NCBI GenBank assembly: GCA_003241055.1
Contig: QFOD01000010.1
Span: 1 to 64,000 of the forward strand
Direction of reading: 5' to 3'
Length of the DNA stretch: 64,000 nucleotides
Origin: Roseateles depolymerans
GTDB lineage: Bacteria; Pseudomonadota; Gammaproteobacteria; Burkholderiales; Burkholderiaceae_C
The notes beneath the pieces were generated by a model. It ran no database searches. It saw only the letters and a list, made by a program, of their open reading frames with translations, and was not told where the DNA came from. A program made the translations under genes and the position numbers. Below are positions 8,568 through 17,341 of this stretch, piece after piece (position 1 is the stretch's first letter; every line of letters begins with the position of its first letter).

Positions 8568-8897
8568 ATGAGCAGCGAACTGATCAAACATGTTTCCGAC
8601 GCGTCGTTCGACAGCGATGTGATCCAGTCCGGCAAGCCGGTGCTGGTCGACTACTGGGCCGAATGGTGCGGCCCCTGCAAGATGATTGCCCCCATCCTGG
8701 ACGACGTGTCCAAGGACTACGACGGCAAGCTGCAGATCGCCAAGATGAACGTCGACGAGAACCGTGAAGTGCCGGCCAAGTTCGGCATCCGCGGCATCCC
8801 GACGCTGATGATCTTCAAGGATGGCCAGCTGGCCGCCACCAAGGTCGGTGCCCTCTCCAAGGCCCAGTTGACCGCCTTCATCGACGCGAACCTATAA
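8568..8897 (+). CDS. trxA: thioredoxin 1
   Basis: Cytoplasmic disulphide reductase of 109 residues, electron donor to ribonucleotide reductase, PAPS reductase and peroxide-handling enzymes. The active site is WCGPC at residues 33-37, and the cis-proline loop is present (RGIPTLMIF). The ATG at 8568 follows the leader region shared with the divergent addBA operon. The last codons overlap a consensus-like promoter that could serve rho, and rho follows on the same strand after 242 bp, the usual trxA-rho order in proteobacteria. Confidence 0.97.
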   Translation: MSSELIKHVSDASFDSDVIQSGKPVLVDYWAEWCGPCKMIAPILDDVSKDYDGKLQIAKMNVDENREVPAKFGIRGIPTLMIFKDGQLAATKVGALSKAQLTAFIDANL

Positions 8898-8898
8898 T
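8868..8898 (+). promoter_or_regulatory. candidate sigma-70 promoter for rho inside the end of trxA
   Basis: A -35 box TTGACC at 8868-8873 and a perfect -10 box TATAAT at 8893-8898 overlap the last trxA codons and its stop. The 19-bp spacer is longer than ideal. Transcription from here would give rho a leader of roughly 235 nt. Seen directly; activity is inferred. Confidence 0.45.
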
Positions 8899-8906
8899 CG
8901 CGACAA

Positions 8907-8950
8907 CTGCTGCGGCGCCTCTGGCGCCTCTCGGCTCCCCGCCGCAGCAG
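8907..8950 (+). promoter_or_regulatory. perfect 11-bp inverted repeat in the trxA-rho leader
   Basis: CTGCTGCGGCG at 8907-8917 is the exact reverse complement of CGCCGCAGCAG at 8940-8950, with a 22-nt C/T-rich loop. No T-run follows, so it is not a standard intrinsic terminator. rho is known to be autoregulated through Rho-dependent attenuation in its leader in enterobacteria, so a structured leader here is plausibly regulatory. Confidence 0.5.
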
Positions 8951-9139
8951 CAAAGCCAACACGCCCCGGGCGCCACCAGCGCCTCTCAGCGTGGACTCGG
9001 CAGCCCCTCCCAACGTATTTCGTGCCCTGTCTGCTCACCGCTGGTGAGCTTTGTCGCTTAGGGCCGCCCACGGGACCGGGCTCCGCAGTGTCAGTCGTTG
9101 CGCCTTGGCAGGCCCTCGACCCCTCACGGGTGTTCACCC

Positions 9140-10405
9140 ATGCATCTTTCCGAACTCAAAGCGCTCCACGTTTCCGCCCTGATCAAGATGGGCGAGGAGC
9201 TGGAGATCGACAACGTCACCCGCCTGCGCAAGCAGGAGCTGATGTTCGCCATCATGAAGAAGCGCGCCAAGGCTGGCGAGCAGGTCTTCGGCGATGGCGT
9301 GCTCGAGGTGCTGCCGGACGGCTTCGGCTTCCTGCGCTCCATCGAGGCCAGCTACATGGCGTCGACCGACGACATCTATCTGTCGCCCAGCCAGATCCGC
9401 CGCTTCAACCTGCACACCGGCGACCTGGTGGAAGGTGAAGTGCGCGTGCCCAAGGACGGCGAGCGTTACTTCGCTCTCGTGAAGGTGGACCGTGTCAACG
9501 GTCAGACACCTGAGGAGAGCAAGAACAAGATCATGTTCGAGAACCTGACGCCCTTGTTCCCCAAGGAGCAGTTCAAGCTCGAGCGTGAAGGCTTCAAGGG
9601 CGAAGAGAACATCACCGGCCGCATCATCGACCTGATCGCCCCCATCGGCAAAGGCCAGCGCGCGCTGATCGTGTCGCAGCCCAAGACCGGCAAGACCGAG
9701 ATGATGAAGAGCCTGGCGCATGCGCTGGTGGCCAACCATCCGGACTGCCACCTGATCGTGCTGCTGGTGGACGAGCGCCCCGAGGAAGTGACCGAGATGC
9801 TGCGCACCGTGCGCGGCGAGGTCATCAGCTCGACCTTCGACGAGCCCGCCGCCCGCCACGTGCAGGTCGCCGAGATGGTGATCGAGCGCGCCAAGCGCCT
9901 GGTGGAGCTGAAGAAGGACGTGATCATCCTGCTGGACTCGATCACCCGCCTGGCCCGCGCCTACAACAACGTGCTGCCCAGTTCCGGCAAGGTGCTGACC
10001 GGCGGCGTGGACGCCAACGCGCTGCAGCGCCCCAAGCGCTTCTTCGGCGCGGCGCGCAACATCGAGGAAGGCGGCTCGCTGACCATCATCGGCACGGCGC
10101 TGATCGACACCGGCTCCAAGATGGACGAGGTGATCTACGAAGAGTTCAAGGGCACCGGCAACTGCGAAATCCATCTGGATCGCCGCATGGCCGAGAAGCG
10201 GGTCTACCCGTCCATCCTGATCAATAAGTCCGGCACGCGCCGTGAAGAGCTGCTGCTCAAGCCCGAGATCCTGCAAAAGAGCTGGATCCTGCGCAAGCTG
10301 CTCTACAACATGGACGAGATCGAGGCGATGGAGTTCATCCTCGACAAGATGAAGGCGTCGAAGAACAACCTGGACTTCTTCGACATGATGCGGCGCGGCG
10401 GGTAA
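9140..10405 (+). CDS. rho: transcription termination factor Rho
   Basis: Hexameric RNA-dependent ATPase/helicase of 421 residues that ends transcription at C-rich, unstructured RNA sites. The N-terminal RNA-binding domain has the RNP1-like GFGFLRS at residues 61-67. The ATPase domain has Walker A PKTGKTEMM at about 181-189, Walker B VIILLDSITRLARAY, and the secondary RNA-binding Q and R loops. The start MHLSELK is the typical proteobacterial N-terminus. An open frame extends 14 codons upstream but is not needed. It is preceded by a structured leader and followed by rpmE. Confidence 0.98.
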   Translation: MHLSELKALHVSALIKMGEELEIDNVTRLRKQELMFAIMKKRAKAGEQVFGDGVLEVLPDGFGFLRSIEASYMASTDDIYLSPSQIRRFNLHTGDLVEGEVRVPKDGERYFALVKVDRVNGQTPEESKNKIMFENLTPLFPKEQFKLEREGFKGEENITGRIIDLIAPIGKGQRALIVSQPKTGKTEMMKSLAHALVANHPDCHLIVLLVDERPEEVTEMLRTVRGEVISSTFDEPAARHVQVAEMVIERAKRLVELKKDVIILLDSITRLARAYNNVLPSSGKVLTGGVDANALQRPKRFFGAARNIEEGGSLTIIGTALIDTGSKMDEVIYEEFKGTGNCEIHLDRRMAEKRVYPSILINKSGTRREELLLKPEILQKSWILRKLLYNMDEIEAMEFILDKMKASKNNLDFFDMMRRGG

Positions 10406-10437
10406 CTTCAGCCTCAACTAGCCAAGCCGCCGGGAAG

Positions 10438-10458
10438 CCCGCTACAATCGCGGGTTTT
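10438..10458 (+). terminator. small hairpin with T-run after rho
   Basis: CCCGC at 10438-10442 pairs with GCGGG at 10450-10454 and is followed by TTTT. The loop contains TACAAT (10443-10448), a good -10 hexamer, so the same site may instead be part of the rpmE promoter. I see no clear -35 box at the right distance. Confidence 0.35.
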
Positions 10459-10541
10459 CCGCCCAGACATCTTCGGAAAGTGCACCAGCGCGGTTGCTGA
10501 TGTGGCTCCCGACAAATCGCCCCAGAGGCCAAGAGGTTCCC

Positions 10542-10799
10542 ATGAAAGAAGGCATTCACCCCAACTATCGCGACGTGGTGTTCGTTGATCAATCCAACGG
10601 CTTCCAGTTCGTGACGCGCTCCACCGTGCAGACCAAGGAAACCATCGAGTTCGATGGCAAGACCCTGCCCCTGGTGAAGCTGGAAACCACCAGCGAATCG
10701 CACCCCTTCTACACGGGCACGCAAAAGAGCGTGGACAACCTGGGCGGTCGCGTCGAGAAGTTCCGCAACAAGTTCGCCCGCATCGGCATCAAGAAGTGA
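10542..10799 (+). CDS. rpmE2: 50S ribosomal protein L31, type B
   Basis: Large-subunit ribosomal protein of 85 residues. MKEGIHPNYRDVVF begins the L31 signature, and the zinc-binding cysteines of type A L31 are absent, which makes it the cysteine-free type B form. In many bacteria type B L31 replaces the zinc form under zinc limitation; here it is linked to rho like a main copy. AGAGG precedes the ATG at 10542, and a strong terminator follows the stop codon. Confidence 0.95.
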   Translation: MKEGIHPNYRDVVFVDQSNGFQFVTRSTVQTKETIEFDGKTLPLVKLETTSESHPFYTGTQKSVDNLGGRVEKFRNKFARIGIKK

Positions 10800-10831
10800 T
10801 GGACGCGGCCTCAAGGGCCGTCGTCATCCGC

Positions 10832-10857
10832 AAAGGGCAGCTCAGGCTGCCCTTTTT
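10832..10857 (+). terminator. rho-independent terminator of rpmE2
   Basis: GGGCAGC (10835-10841), loop TCAG, GCTGCCC (10846-10852) followed by five Ts, 35 bp after the rpmE2 stop. Confidence 0.9.
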
Positions 10858-10940
10858 CGTTTCGCGGCGGGCTTCCGACCGCCACGCCCAGCCGCTCTGC
10901 TGACAGCCTTTTGCCATGAGCGCCACCGTTTGGCGGCATC

Positions 10941-12620
10941 ATGCCCTGCAGCACAACCTGCCCTTCGCGTGTGAACCTCCCGACCCCCGCCATCGTGGCC
11001 GAGCGCAGCGTCGAACGTCTGCCGCGTCTGGCGCTCATCCTGCTCTGCGCTGCCTATGTGCTACCGGGCGTCTTCGGCCGTGACCCCTGGCGCAATGCCG
11101 ACCTGACGGCCTTCGGCTTCATGGCCGGCATTGCGCAAGGACGTACCGGCTGGTGGCATCCGGCCATCGCCGGTGTGCCTGCCGACGGCGGCCCGCTGCC
11201 GTATTGGCTGGGCGCCCTGGCGATCAAGGCCCTGCCCTTTCTGGACGCCCCGGTGGCCGCCCGCCTGCCCTATGCCCTCGTGCTGGCCGGCGTGCTGATG
11301 GCGGTCTGGTACGCCTGCTTCCACCTGGCCCGCACCGAGGCCGCACAGCCGGTGGCCTTCGCCTTTGGCGGCGAGGCCCAGGTCAGTGACTACGCACGCG
11401 CGTTGGCCGACGGCTCGCTGCTGGCGCTGATGTCCACACTCGGACTGCTGCAACTCGGGCACGAGACCACACCCGAGCTGGTGCAACTGCTGGCGGTGGC
11501 GGTCTTTCTTTACGGCCTGGCGGCCGCACCATTCCGCGCCGTGCATTCTCGCGTAGCAGTACTGGTGTCGCTGCCCGTGCTGGCGGCCAGCAGCGCACCC
11601 ACCCTGGCCTGCCTGCTGGGCGGATTGGGCCTGTTGCTGAACCATCGCTCCAGCTACGACGAGGCCAAGGCGCTGAGGCCGTGGCTGGCGGCCTCGCTGG
11701 CGCTCGCCGCACTGGCGGCCTGGGCCTTCAACAGCTGGGCCTGGCGGCTCAAGGCAGGATCTGATTTCACGTCGCTGCTGAGCCTGCTGGCCTGGTTTTG
11801 CTGGCCGGCCGGCCCGCTGGCGCTGTGGACACTCTGGCGCTGGCGCCGCCACGGCCTGCGCCGCCACATCACGGTGCCGAGCATCGCACTGCTGGTGCCC
11901 CTGGCCGCCTGCCTGCTGATGGACGGCTCCGACCGCGCACTGCTGCTCGCGCTGCCGGCGCTGGCCATCCTCGCGGCGTTCTCGCTGCCTACGCTGAGCC
12001 GCGGCTTCTCGGCCGCGGTGGACTGGTTCTCGGTGTTCTTCTTCAGCGCCGCGGCCCTGTTCTTCTGGCTGTACTACGTGTCCATGCATACCGGCTGGCC
12101 GGCCCAGCCGCTGGCCAATCTGCGCCGGCTGGCCGTGGGTTTCGAGCCGCAGTTCGGCGCGTTCTCGCTGCTGCTGGCCGTGCTGGCCACCGCCGCGTGG
12201 CTGGCCCTCGTCAGGTGGCGCACCGCGCGGCACCGGCACGCGCTGTGGAAGAGCCTGGCCCTGCCCGCCGGTGGCGTGGCTCTGGGCTGGCTGCTGGTGA
12301 TGACCCTGTTGCTGCCGCCGCTGGACTACGCCCGCAGCCTGGCCCCGCAGGTGGCGCGCCTCAAGCCCTATGTGCCGGCCGGCACGCATTGCATTGCCGC
12401 GCCGGGACAGAGCCTGCCGACACTCGCCGCCCTTGAGTGGCATGGTGGCTGGACGATCGACGCCCGGCAGCCGCTGCAGGCCAGCCGCTGCGACATCGCC
12501 GTGCTGACGGGCACACCGCCCACGCCCCCCGGATGGGAGGCGATTGCCCAGGTCCGCCGCCCCACGGACCGCAGCGGCGCCGCGCCGCTCACGGTGCTGC
12601 GGCGGCTGAACACGCGCTGA
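10941..12620 (+). CDS. polytopic membrane protein, ArnT/PMT-like (GT-C) glycosyltransferase
   Basis: Membrane protein of up to 559 residues with about ten or more hydrophobic segments. The N-terminal region has RDPWRNADLTAFGF soon after the first segment, then PADGGPLPYWLGALAIKAL. This recalls the loop-Asp and PPLxYWL features of ArnT-type lipid-linked sugar transferases. A periplasmic-looking C-terminal part follows the last segment. The likely role is transfer of a sugar from an undecaprenyl carrier to an envelope acceptor, but the acidic catalytic residues are not all conserved by eye, so the function is provisional. GTG at 10971 is an alternative start. It is a single gene converging on phoR. 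Confidence 0.65.
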   Translation: MPCSTTCPSRVNLPTPAIVAERSVERLPRLALILLCAAYVLPGVFGRDPWRNADLTAFGFMAGIAQGRTGWWHPAIAGVPADGGPLPYWLGALAIKALPFLDAPVAARLPYALVLAGVLMAVWYACFHLARTEAAQPVAFAFGGEAQVSDYARALADGSLLALMSTLGLLQLGHETTPELVQLLAVAVFLYGLAAAPFRAVHSRVAVLVSLPVLAASSAPTLACLLGGLGLLLNHRSSYDEAKALRPWLAASLALAALAAWAFNSWAWRLKAGSDFTSLLSLLAWFCWPAGPLALWTLWRWRRHGLRRHITVPSIALLVPLAACLLMDGSDRALLLALPALAILAAFSLPTLSRGFSAAVDWFSVFFFSAAALFFWLYYVSMHTGWPAQPLANLRRLAVGFEPQFGAFSLLLAVLATAAWLALVRWRTARHRHALWKSLALPAGGVALGWLLVMTLLLPPLDYARSLAPQVARLKPYVPAGTHCIAAPGQSLPTLAALEWHGGWTIDARQPLQASRCDIAVLTGTPPTPPGWEAIAQVRRPTDRSGAAPLTVLRRLNTR

Positions 12621-12665
12621 CCGGTTCGGCAGCGCCTCCGGGTCGATGCCGGGAACGGCCGCCGC

Positions 12666-14033
12666 TCAGTGGCCGACCAGCGTCGCGCCACCGAAGGCGG
12701 CTTCATCGCCCAGCGCAGCGTCACTCTGCGGACGCACACGAGCAGCCGGGAAGACGAGGCGGAACCTGGAGCCGCGCCCCAGTTCGCTCTGGATGAGCAG
12801 TTCGCCACCGTGACGCTGCATCACATGCTTCACGATGGACAGGCCCAGCCCGGTGCCCCCCGTCTCGCGCGAACGGCTGCCGTCCACCCGATAGAAGCGC
12901 TCGGTCAGCCGCGGGATGTGCTCGCGCGCAATGCCCAGGCCGGTATCGACCACGCAGAGCTCGCCACTGCCATCCTCCAGGCGCCGCCAGCACACCTCCA
13001 CCTCGCCGCCATCGGGCGTGTAGCGCACGGCATTGGTGACGAGGTTGGCGATGGCGCTGAGCAGCTCGCTCTCGATGCCGGCCAGCTCGACCCCGGTCGC
13101 CGGTTTGAGCTTCAGCGTGTGCCGGCCTGCGGACAGCGCCTCGGCGTCGGCCGCCACACGCAGCAGCAGAGCGTCCAGCGCCACCCAGCGATCGGGCGAA
13201 GGCCGCGGGCTCCCCTCCAGCTGAGCCAGCGTCAGCAGATCAGCCACCAGGGTCTGCATGCGCTGCGTTTGCTGGTTCATCAACACGAGCACACGGTCGC
13301 GCTCCACCGCGGTCAGCGGCAGGCTGTGCAGCGTTTCAATGAAACCGGCCAGCACGGTCAGCGGCGTGCGGATCTCGTGCGACACATTGGCCACGAAGTC
13401 ACGCCGCATCGCCTCGGCACGCACCCGCTCGGTGATGTCCAGCGTCAGCACCAGCCGCATGCCGTCGCCGTACTCACGCACGATGATGGACAGCGTGCCC
13501 GGACCGCGGCCATTGCCCAGCACCAGCGGCTCCTTGAAGCGACCGGCCTGCAGATAGGCCACGAAAGCCGGTGCGCGTACCAGGTTGGTGATGCGCTGGT
13601 ACAGATCGCGCTGCGGATCAAGCGAGAAATGGTCGGCCGCCGACCGGTTGCACCAGCGGATGTGCTCCTGGGCGTCTAGGATGATCACGCCGTTGGGCGA
13701 GGCCTCGATGGCCGACAGGAACTGCTCGAGCTCGACCCGCTCGCGGGCAATGACGCGCTCACGATCCCGGACTGCGCGCTCGATGCGGTAGCCCAGCTCG
13801 CCCCACAGGCCGGTGTCGCGCGGCGCGTTTTCCAGTTGCTGTCCACGCAACCAGCGCAGCAGCCGATGGCCGCGCACCGCATCCACCACCAGCAGCGTGG
13901 CCACGCCGCTCGCGATGCCCAGCGCCAGCGCCAGGGCCTCCAGATGGGTGGCGGCCAGCACCGACACCCCGACAACAAAGCCCAGCAGCATCGCCCCGAT
14001 GGCGAGCAGCAGGCGAGGCAATAACCAGCTCAT
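12666..14033 (-). CDS. phoR: phosphate regulon sensor histidine kinase PhoR
   Basis: Inner-membrane kinase of 455 residues that phosphorylates PhoB when phosphate is limiting and dephosphorylates it when PstSCAB-PhoU signal sufficiency. Two transmembrane segments lie in residues 1-55. A PAS domain (about 100-210, FLSAIEASPNGVIILDAQ) precedes the HisKA box VSHEIRTPLTVLAGF with the phospho-accepting His. The ATPase lobe has the N box (AIANLVTNAVRYTPDGG), DTGLGIA and GGTGLGLSIVKHV. It begins 16 bp after phoB, so the two are co-transcribed. Confidence 0.95.
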   Translation of the reverse strand: MSWLLPRLLLAIGAMLLGFVVGVSVLAATHLEALALALGIASGVATLLVVDAVRGHRLLRWLRGQQLENAPRDTGLWGELGYRIERAVRDRERVIARERVELEQFLSAIEASPNGVIILDAQEHIRWCNRSAADHFSLDPQRDLYQRITNLVRAPAFVAYLQAGRFKEPLVLGNGRGPGTLSIIVREYGDGMRLVLTLDITERVRAEAMRRDFVANVSHEIRTPLTVLAGFIETLHSLPLTAVERDRVLVLMNQQTQRMQTLVADLLTLAQLEGSPRPSPDRWVALDALLLRVAADAEALSAGRHTLKLKPATGVELAGIESELLSAIANLVTNAVRYTPDGGEVEVCWRRLEDGSGELCVVDTGLGIAREHIPRLTERFYRVDGSRSRETGGTGLGLSIVKHVMQRHGGELLIQSELGRGSRFRLVFPAARVRPQSDAALGDEAAFGGATLVGH

Positions 14034-14049
14034 GAGATGTCAGGAACGC

Positions 14050-14748
14050 TCAGGCAGATACGGCGTTGCTCTGGGTCAGACGATAGCCCGCACCACGAAC
14101 GGTCTCGATCATGCGTGCGCACTGCACGCGCTCCAGCGCCTCGCGCAGCCGCTTCACGTGAACGTCGATGGTGCGCTCCTCGATGAAGACATGGTCTCCC
14201 CAGACGCGGTCCAGCAGTTGCGAACGGCTGTGCACGCGCTCGGGATGCGTCATGAGGAAATGCAGCAGGCGGAACTCGGTGGGGCCCAGCTTGACCTCGA
14301 CGCCCTCGCGGCTCACGCGGCGCGTGGACGGGTCCAGCAGCAACGGACCGACCTCCACTGCGCTATCCAGCGCCTCGGGCGCCTTGCGGCGCAGCACCGC
14401 ACGGATGCGCGCCAGCAGCTCGTTGGTGGAAAACGGCTTGGTGACGTAGTCGTCCGCGCCCGCATCGAGACCGGAGATCTTGTCGGCCTCGTCCGCACGC
14501 GCGGTCAGCATGATGATGGGCAGCTCCTTGGTGCGCGCCGCACCGCGCCAACCACGCGCGAGCGCCACGCCGGACTGCCCCGGCAACATCCAGTCCAACA
14601 CGACAAGATCCGGCAACACGCGATCCACTTCATATTGGGCCTGCGTGGCGCTGGAAGCCAGCGTCACCTCGAAACCCGCGTGACGCAGATTGATGGAAAT
14701 CAGTTCGGCAATCGCCGATTCATCTTCCACAACCAGAATTCGACTCAT
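14050..14748 (-). CDS. phoB: phosphate regulon response regulator PhoB
   Basis: OmpR-family transcription factor of 232 residues. The receiver domain has the acidic pair in VVEDESA, phospho-acceptor Asp in LVVLDWMLPGQSG, and the Lys of VTKPF. The C-terminal winged helix includes LGPTEFRLLHFLMTHPERV and ERTIDVHVKRLREAL, which are typical of PhoB. It activates genes with a Pho box, including a candidate site ahead of pstS in this window. It lies 180 bp after phoU and immediately before phoR on the same strand. Confidence 0.96.
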   Translation of the reverse strand: MSRILVVEDESAIAELISINLRHAGFEVTLASSATQAQYEVDRVLPDLVVLDWMLPGQSGVALARGWRGAARTKELPIIMLTARADEADKISGLDAGADDYVTKPFSTNELLARIRAVLRRKAPEALDSAVEVGPLLLDPSTRRVSREGVEVKLGPTEFRLLHFLMTHPERVHSRSQLLDRVWGDHVFIEERTIDVHVKRLREALERVQCARMIETVRGAGYRLTQSNAVSA

Positions 14749-14814
14749 GGAACAGCTCTTTCACAGATGGTGCCTAGCCGTGAGCGCCCCTGGAGTCGGC
14801 TGTACCGCCCCCAT

Positions 14815-14905
14815 GACGACGCCCCTCGAGGGGACTGCGACCGGTGGCCAGGGCTTGCGGGCCTCTGGCTGGCGCCGAACGCCGGGGCCAACGGCCCGGG
14901 TTCGA
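14815..14905. repeat. dispersed extragenic palindromic repeat, copy A (phoU-phoB gap)
   Basis: Contains the palindrome CCCCTCGAGGGG at 14822-14833 followed by G+C-rich self-complementary sequence. The same CCCYTCRAGGG core plus a second hairpin recurs near 25688 and 32772, always between genes. It lies in the 180-bp phoU-phoB gap, where it could form mRNA hairpins. Confidence 0.5.
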
Positions 14906-14928
14906 CAGCCCCGGTCGGCGGTGGGTCA

Positions 14929-15636
14929 TCACCGCACCATGGTCTCGACGGCTTCGGGCGAGTTGTGGCGCACGTCGGTGCCCTTGACCACGTAGATGAT
15001 CACTTCCGCCAGGTTCTTGGCATGGTCGCCCACACGCTCGATGGCCTTGGCCACGAAGACCAGATCGATGGACGAGGAGATCGTCCGCGGGTCTTCCATC
15101 ATGTAGGTGATCAGCTTGCGCAGCAGGCCGTCGAACTCCTTGTCGATCTCGTCGTCGTGCTTGAGCACGTCGAGCGCACGTTCGACGTCGAGACGGGCGA
15201 AGGCGTCCAGCGCCTTGCGCAGCTGGCCGGTGGCCAGCTCGGCCTCGAAGGCCAGGTCCGACATCGGCACGCGCAGCCGGCTGGACACGCCACTGGACAC
15301 CAGGCGCTGCACGGTGCGGGCGATGCGTGCAGCCTCGTCGCCGACGCGCTCCAGGTTGGCGATGGTCTTGGAGATCGCGATCAGCAGGCGCAGGTCGCGG
15401 GCCGTGGGCTGGCGGCGCGCGATGATGGTGGAGAGATCGCGATCGATCTCCACTTCCATCGAATTGACGCGCCCTTCGCGGGCCAGCACCTCATCGGCCT
15501 GATCCGCACTGAACTCGCCCAGCGCCTGCACGGCCTGCGCCACCTGGGCCTCGACCAGCCCGCCCATCTCGAGCACGCGCGTCGAGATACCGCTCAGTTC
15601 GGCGTCGAACTGGGTCGAAAGATGCTTGTCCGTCAT
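14929..15636 (-). CDS. phoU: phosphate signalling protein PhoU
   Basis: Peripheral protein of 235 residues made of two three-helix PhoU repeats, linking PstB activity to PhoR repression and preventing toxic phosphate uptake. Recognisable stretches are MGGLVEAQVAQAV near the N-terminus, ERVGDEAARIA in repeat one and ERVGDHAKNLAEVIIYVV in repeat two, which carry the metal-binding E(R)VGD motifs. The ATG at 15636 is preceded by CGGAG; an in-frame GTG two codons upstream is the alternative. It lies 46 bp after pstB. Confidence 0.96.
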   Translation of the reverse strand: MTDKHLSTQFDAELSGISTRVLEMGGLVEAQVAQAVQALGEFSADQADEVLAREGRVNSMEVEIDRDLSTIIARRQPTARDLRLLIAISKTIANLERVGDEAARIARTVQRLVSSGVSSRLRVPMSDLAFEAELATGQLRKALDAFARLDVERALDVLKHDDEIDKEFDGLLRKLITYMMEDPRTISSSIDLVFVAKAIERVGDHAKNLAEVIIYVVKGTDVRHNSPEAVETMVR

Positions 15637-15682
15637 AGTCACTCCGCTGCAGTCTTGTGAACGCTGGGTCCGGTGCTCATCA

Positions 15683-16468
15683 TCAACCGAAGCGGCCGGT
15701 GATGTAGTCCTCGGTGTCCTTGCGCTTGGGCTTCATGAACAGCTCAGCCGTGGGGCCGAACTCGATCAGGTCGCCCAGATACATGTAGGCGGTGTAGTCG
15801 GAGCAGCGCGCCGCCTGTTGCATGTTGTGGGTCACGATGGCGACGGTGTAGTCGCTCTTGAGTTCGTGGATGAGCTCTTCGATCTTGCCGGTGGAGATCG
15901 GGTCCAGCGCCGAGCAGGGCTCATCGAGCAGCAGCACCTCGGGCTTGATCGCGATGCCGCGCGCAATGCACAGACGCTGCTGCTGACCGCCGGACAGGCC
16001 GGAGCCGCTCTGGTTGAGCTTGTCCTTCACTTCGGTCCAGAGCGCCGCCTTCTTCAGCGCCCACTCCACGCGCTCGTCCATCTCCACACGCGGCAGAGTC
16101 TCGAAGAGGCGCACGCCGAAGGCGATGTTGTCGTAGATGGACATGGGGAACGGCGTGGGCTTCTGGAACACCATGCCGACCTTGGCGCGGATCAGGGACA
16201 CATCCTCGCCGCTGGAGAGGATGTCCTCGCCATCCAGCAGGATCTGGCCTTCCGCGCGCTGCTCGGGGTAGAGCTCGAACATGCGGTTGAGCGTGCGCAG
16301 CAGCGTCGACTTGCCGCAACCCGACGGACCGATGAAGGCGGTGACCTTCTTCTCGGGGATGTCCAGGTTGATGTTCTTCAGCGCGTGGAAGCCGCCGTAA
16401 TAGAAGTTCAGGTTGCGCACCGAGAGCTTGGCGCGTTCGCCCACGGGCGTTTCGATCTTCGCGTCCAT
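15683..16468 (-). CDS. pstB: phosphate ABC transporter ATP-binding protein PstB
   Basis: ATPase of the high-affinity phosphate importer, 261 residues. Walker A is GPSGCGKST, the Q-loop lies in MVFQKPTPFPMSIYDN (the PFPMSI stretch is PstB-specific), the signature is LSGGQQQR, Walker B is VLLLDEPCSALDP, and the switch His is in IVTHNMQQAAR. It starts 9 bp after pstA within the pstSCAB-phoU operon. Confidence 0.97.
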   Translation of the reverse strand: MDAKIETPVGERAKLSVRNLNFYYGGFHALKNINLDIPEKKVTAFIGPSGCGKSTLLRTLNRMFELYPEQRAEGQILLDGEDILSSGEDVSLIRAKVGMVFQKPTPFPMSIYDNIAFGVRLFETLPRVEMDERVEWALKKAALWTEVKDKLNQSGSGLSGGQQQRLCIARGIAIKPEVLLLDEPCSALDPISTGKIEELIHELKSDYTVAIVTHNMQQAARCSDYTAYMYLGDLIEFGPTAELFMKPKRKDTEDYITGRFG

Positions 16469-16477
16469 GTGAAGTCC

Positions 16478-17341
16478 TTAATGCTTGTTCTTGAAGAGCA
16501 CGCGCGCCACGATGTTGAGCAGCAGCACACCCACGGTGATCAGGAAGACGCCCGCCCAAGCCAGCTTCTGCCAGTTCTCGTAGGGGCTCATTGCAAACTT
16601 GAAGATGGTGACCGGCAGACTCGCCATGGGCTGACCCAGGTTGGTCGTCCAGAACTGGTTGGACAGCGCCGTGAACAGAAGCGGCGCGGTCTCGCCCGAC
16701 ACCCGCGCCAGCGCCAGCAGGATGCCGGTGATGACGCCGGCACGAGCGGCCTTGAGCGTGATGCTCATGATGACCTTCCACTTGGGCGTGCCCAGCGCAT
16801 AGGCGGCCTCACGCAGCGCATTGGGCACCAGGCTCAGCATGTTCTCGGTAGTGCGGATCACCACAGGAATCACCAGCAGCGCCAGCGCAATCGAGCCGGC
16901 GATGCCGGAGAAGCTCTTCATCTTGGCAACGATCACCGCGTAGACGAACAGGCCGATCACGATGGACGGCGCAGAAAGCAGGATGTCGTTGATGAAACGC
17001 ACCGCACTGCCCAGCCAGCTCTTCTGGCCGTATTCGGCCAGGTAGACGCCCGCCAGAATGCCGATGGGTGTCCCGATCAGCGTGGCCAGGCTCACCATCA
17101 CGAAGGAGCCGAACAAGGCATTGGCCAGGCCGCCCCCTTCACCCTGCGGCGGCGGGGTCATCTCGGTCAGCGTCGCCCAGTTCAGGCCACCGATGCCGAG
17201 GTAGATGGTCTGAAACAGGATCCAGACCAGCCAGAACACGCCAAAGGCCATGGCCCCCAGTGACAGCGTCAGTGCCACCGCATTGATGCGCTTGCGCTTG
17301 TTATGCATCGCCAGGCGGCGAGCGTCGAGTGCAGTACTCAC
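16478..17341 (-). CDS. pstA: phosphate ABC transporter permease PstA
   Basis: Inner-membrane subunit of 287 residues with about six transmembrane segments. The permease signature region is NALREAAYALGTPKWKVIM, which contacts PstB, and GETAPLLFTAL is typical of PstA. I take GTG at 17341 as the start because it overlaps the pstC stop as GTGA, which indicates translational coupling; the in-frame ATG at 17308 is the alternative. The same frame stays open far into pstC, and that part is not coding. Confidence 0.92.
   Translation of the reverse strand: MSTALDARRLAMHNKRKRINAVALTLSLGAMAFGVFWLVWILFQTIYLGIGGLNWATLTEMTPPPQGEGGGLANALFGSFVMVSLATLIGTPIGILAGVYLAEYGQKSWLGSAVRFINDILLSAPSIVIGLFVYAVIVAKMKSFSGIAGSIALALLVIPVVIRTTENMLSLVPNALREAAYALGTPKWKVIMSITLKAARAGVITGILLALARVSGETAPLLFTALSNQFWTTNLGQPMASLPVTIFKFAMSPYENWQKLAWAGVFLITVGVLLLNIVARVLFKNKH

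Noticed and set aside
10443..10448. TACAAT as a firm rpmE2 promoter
   Set aside because: No -35 box at 16-19 bp could be found, and the hexamer lies in the loop of a hairpin with a T-run.
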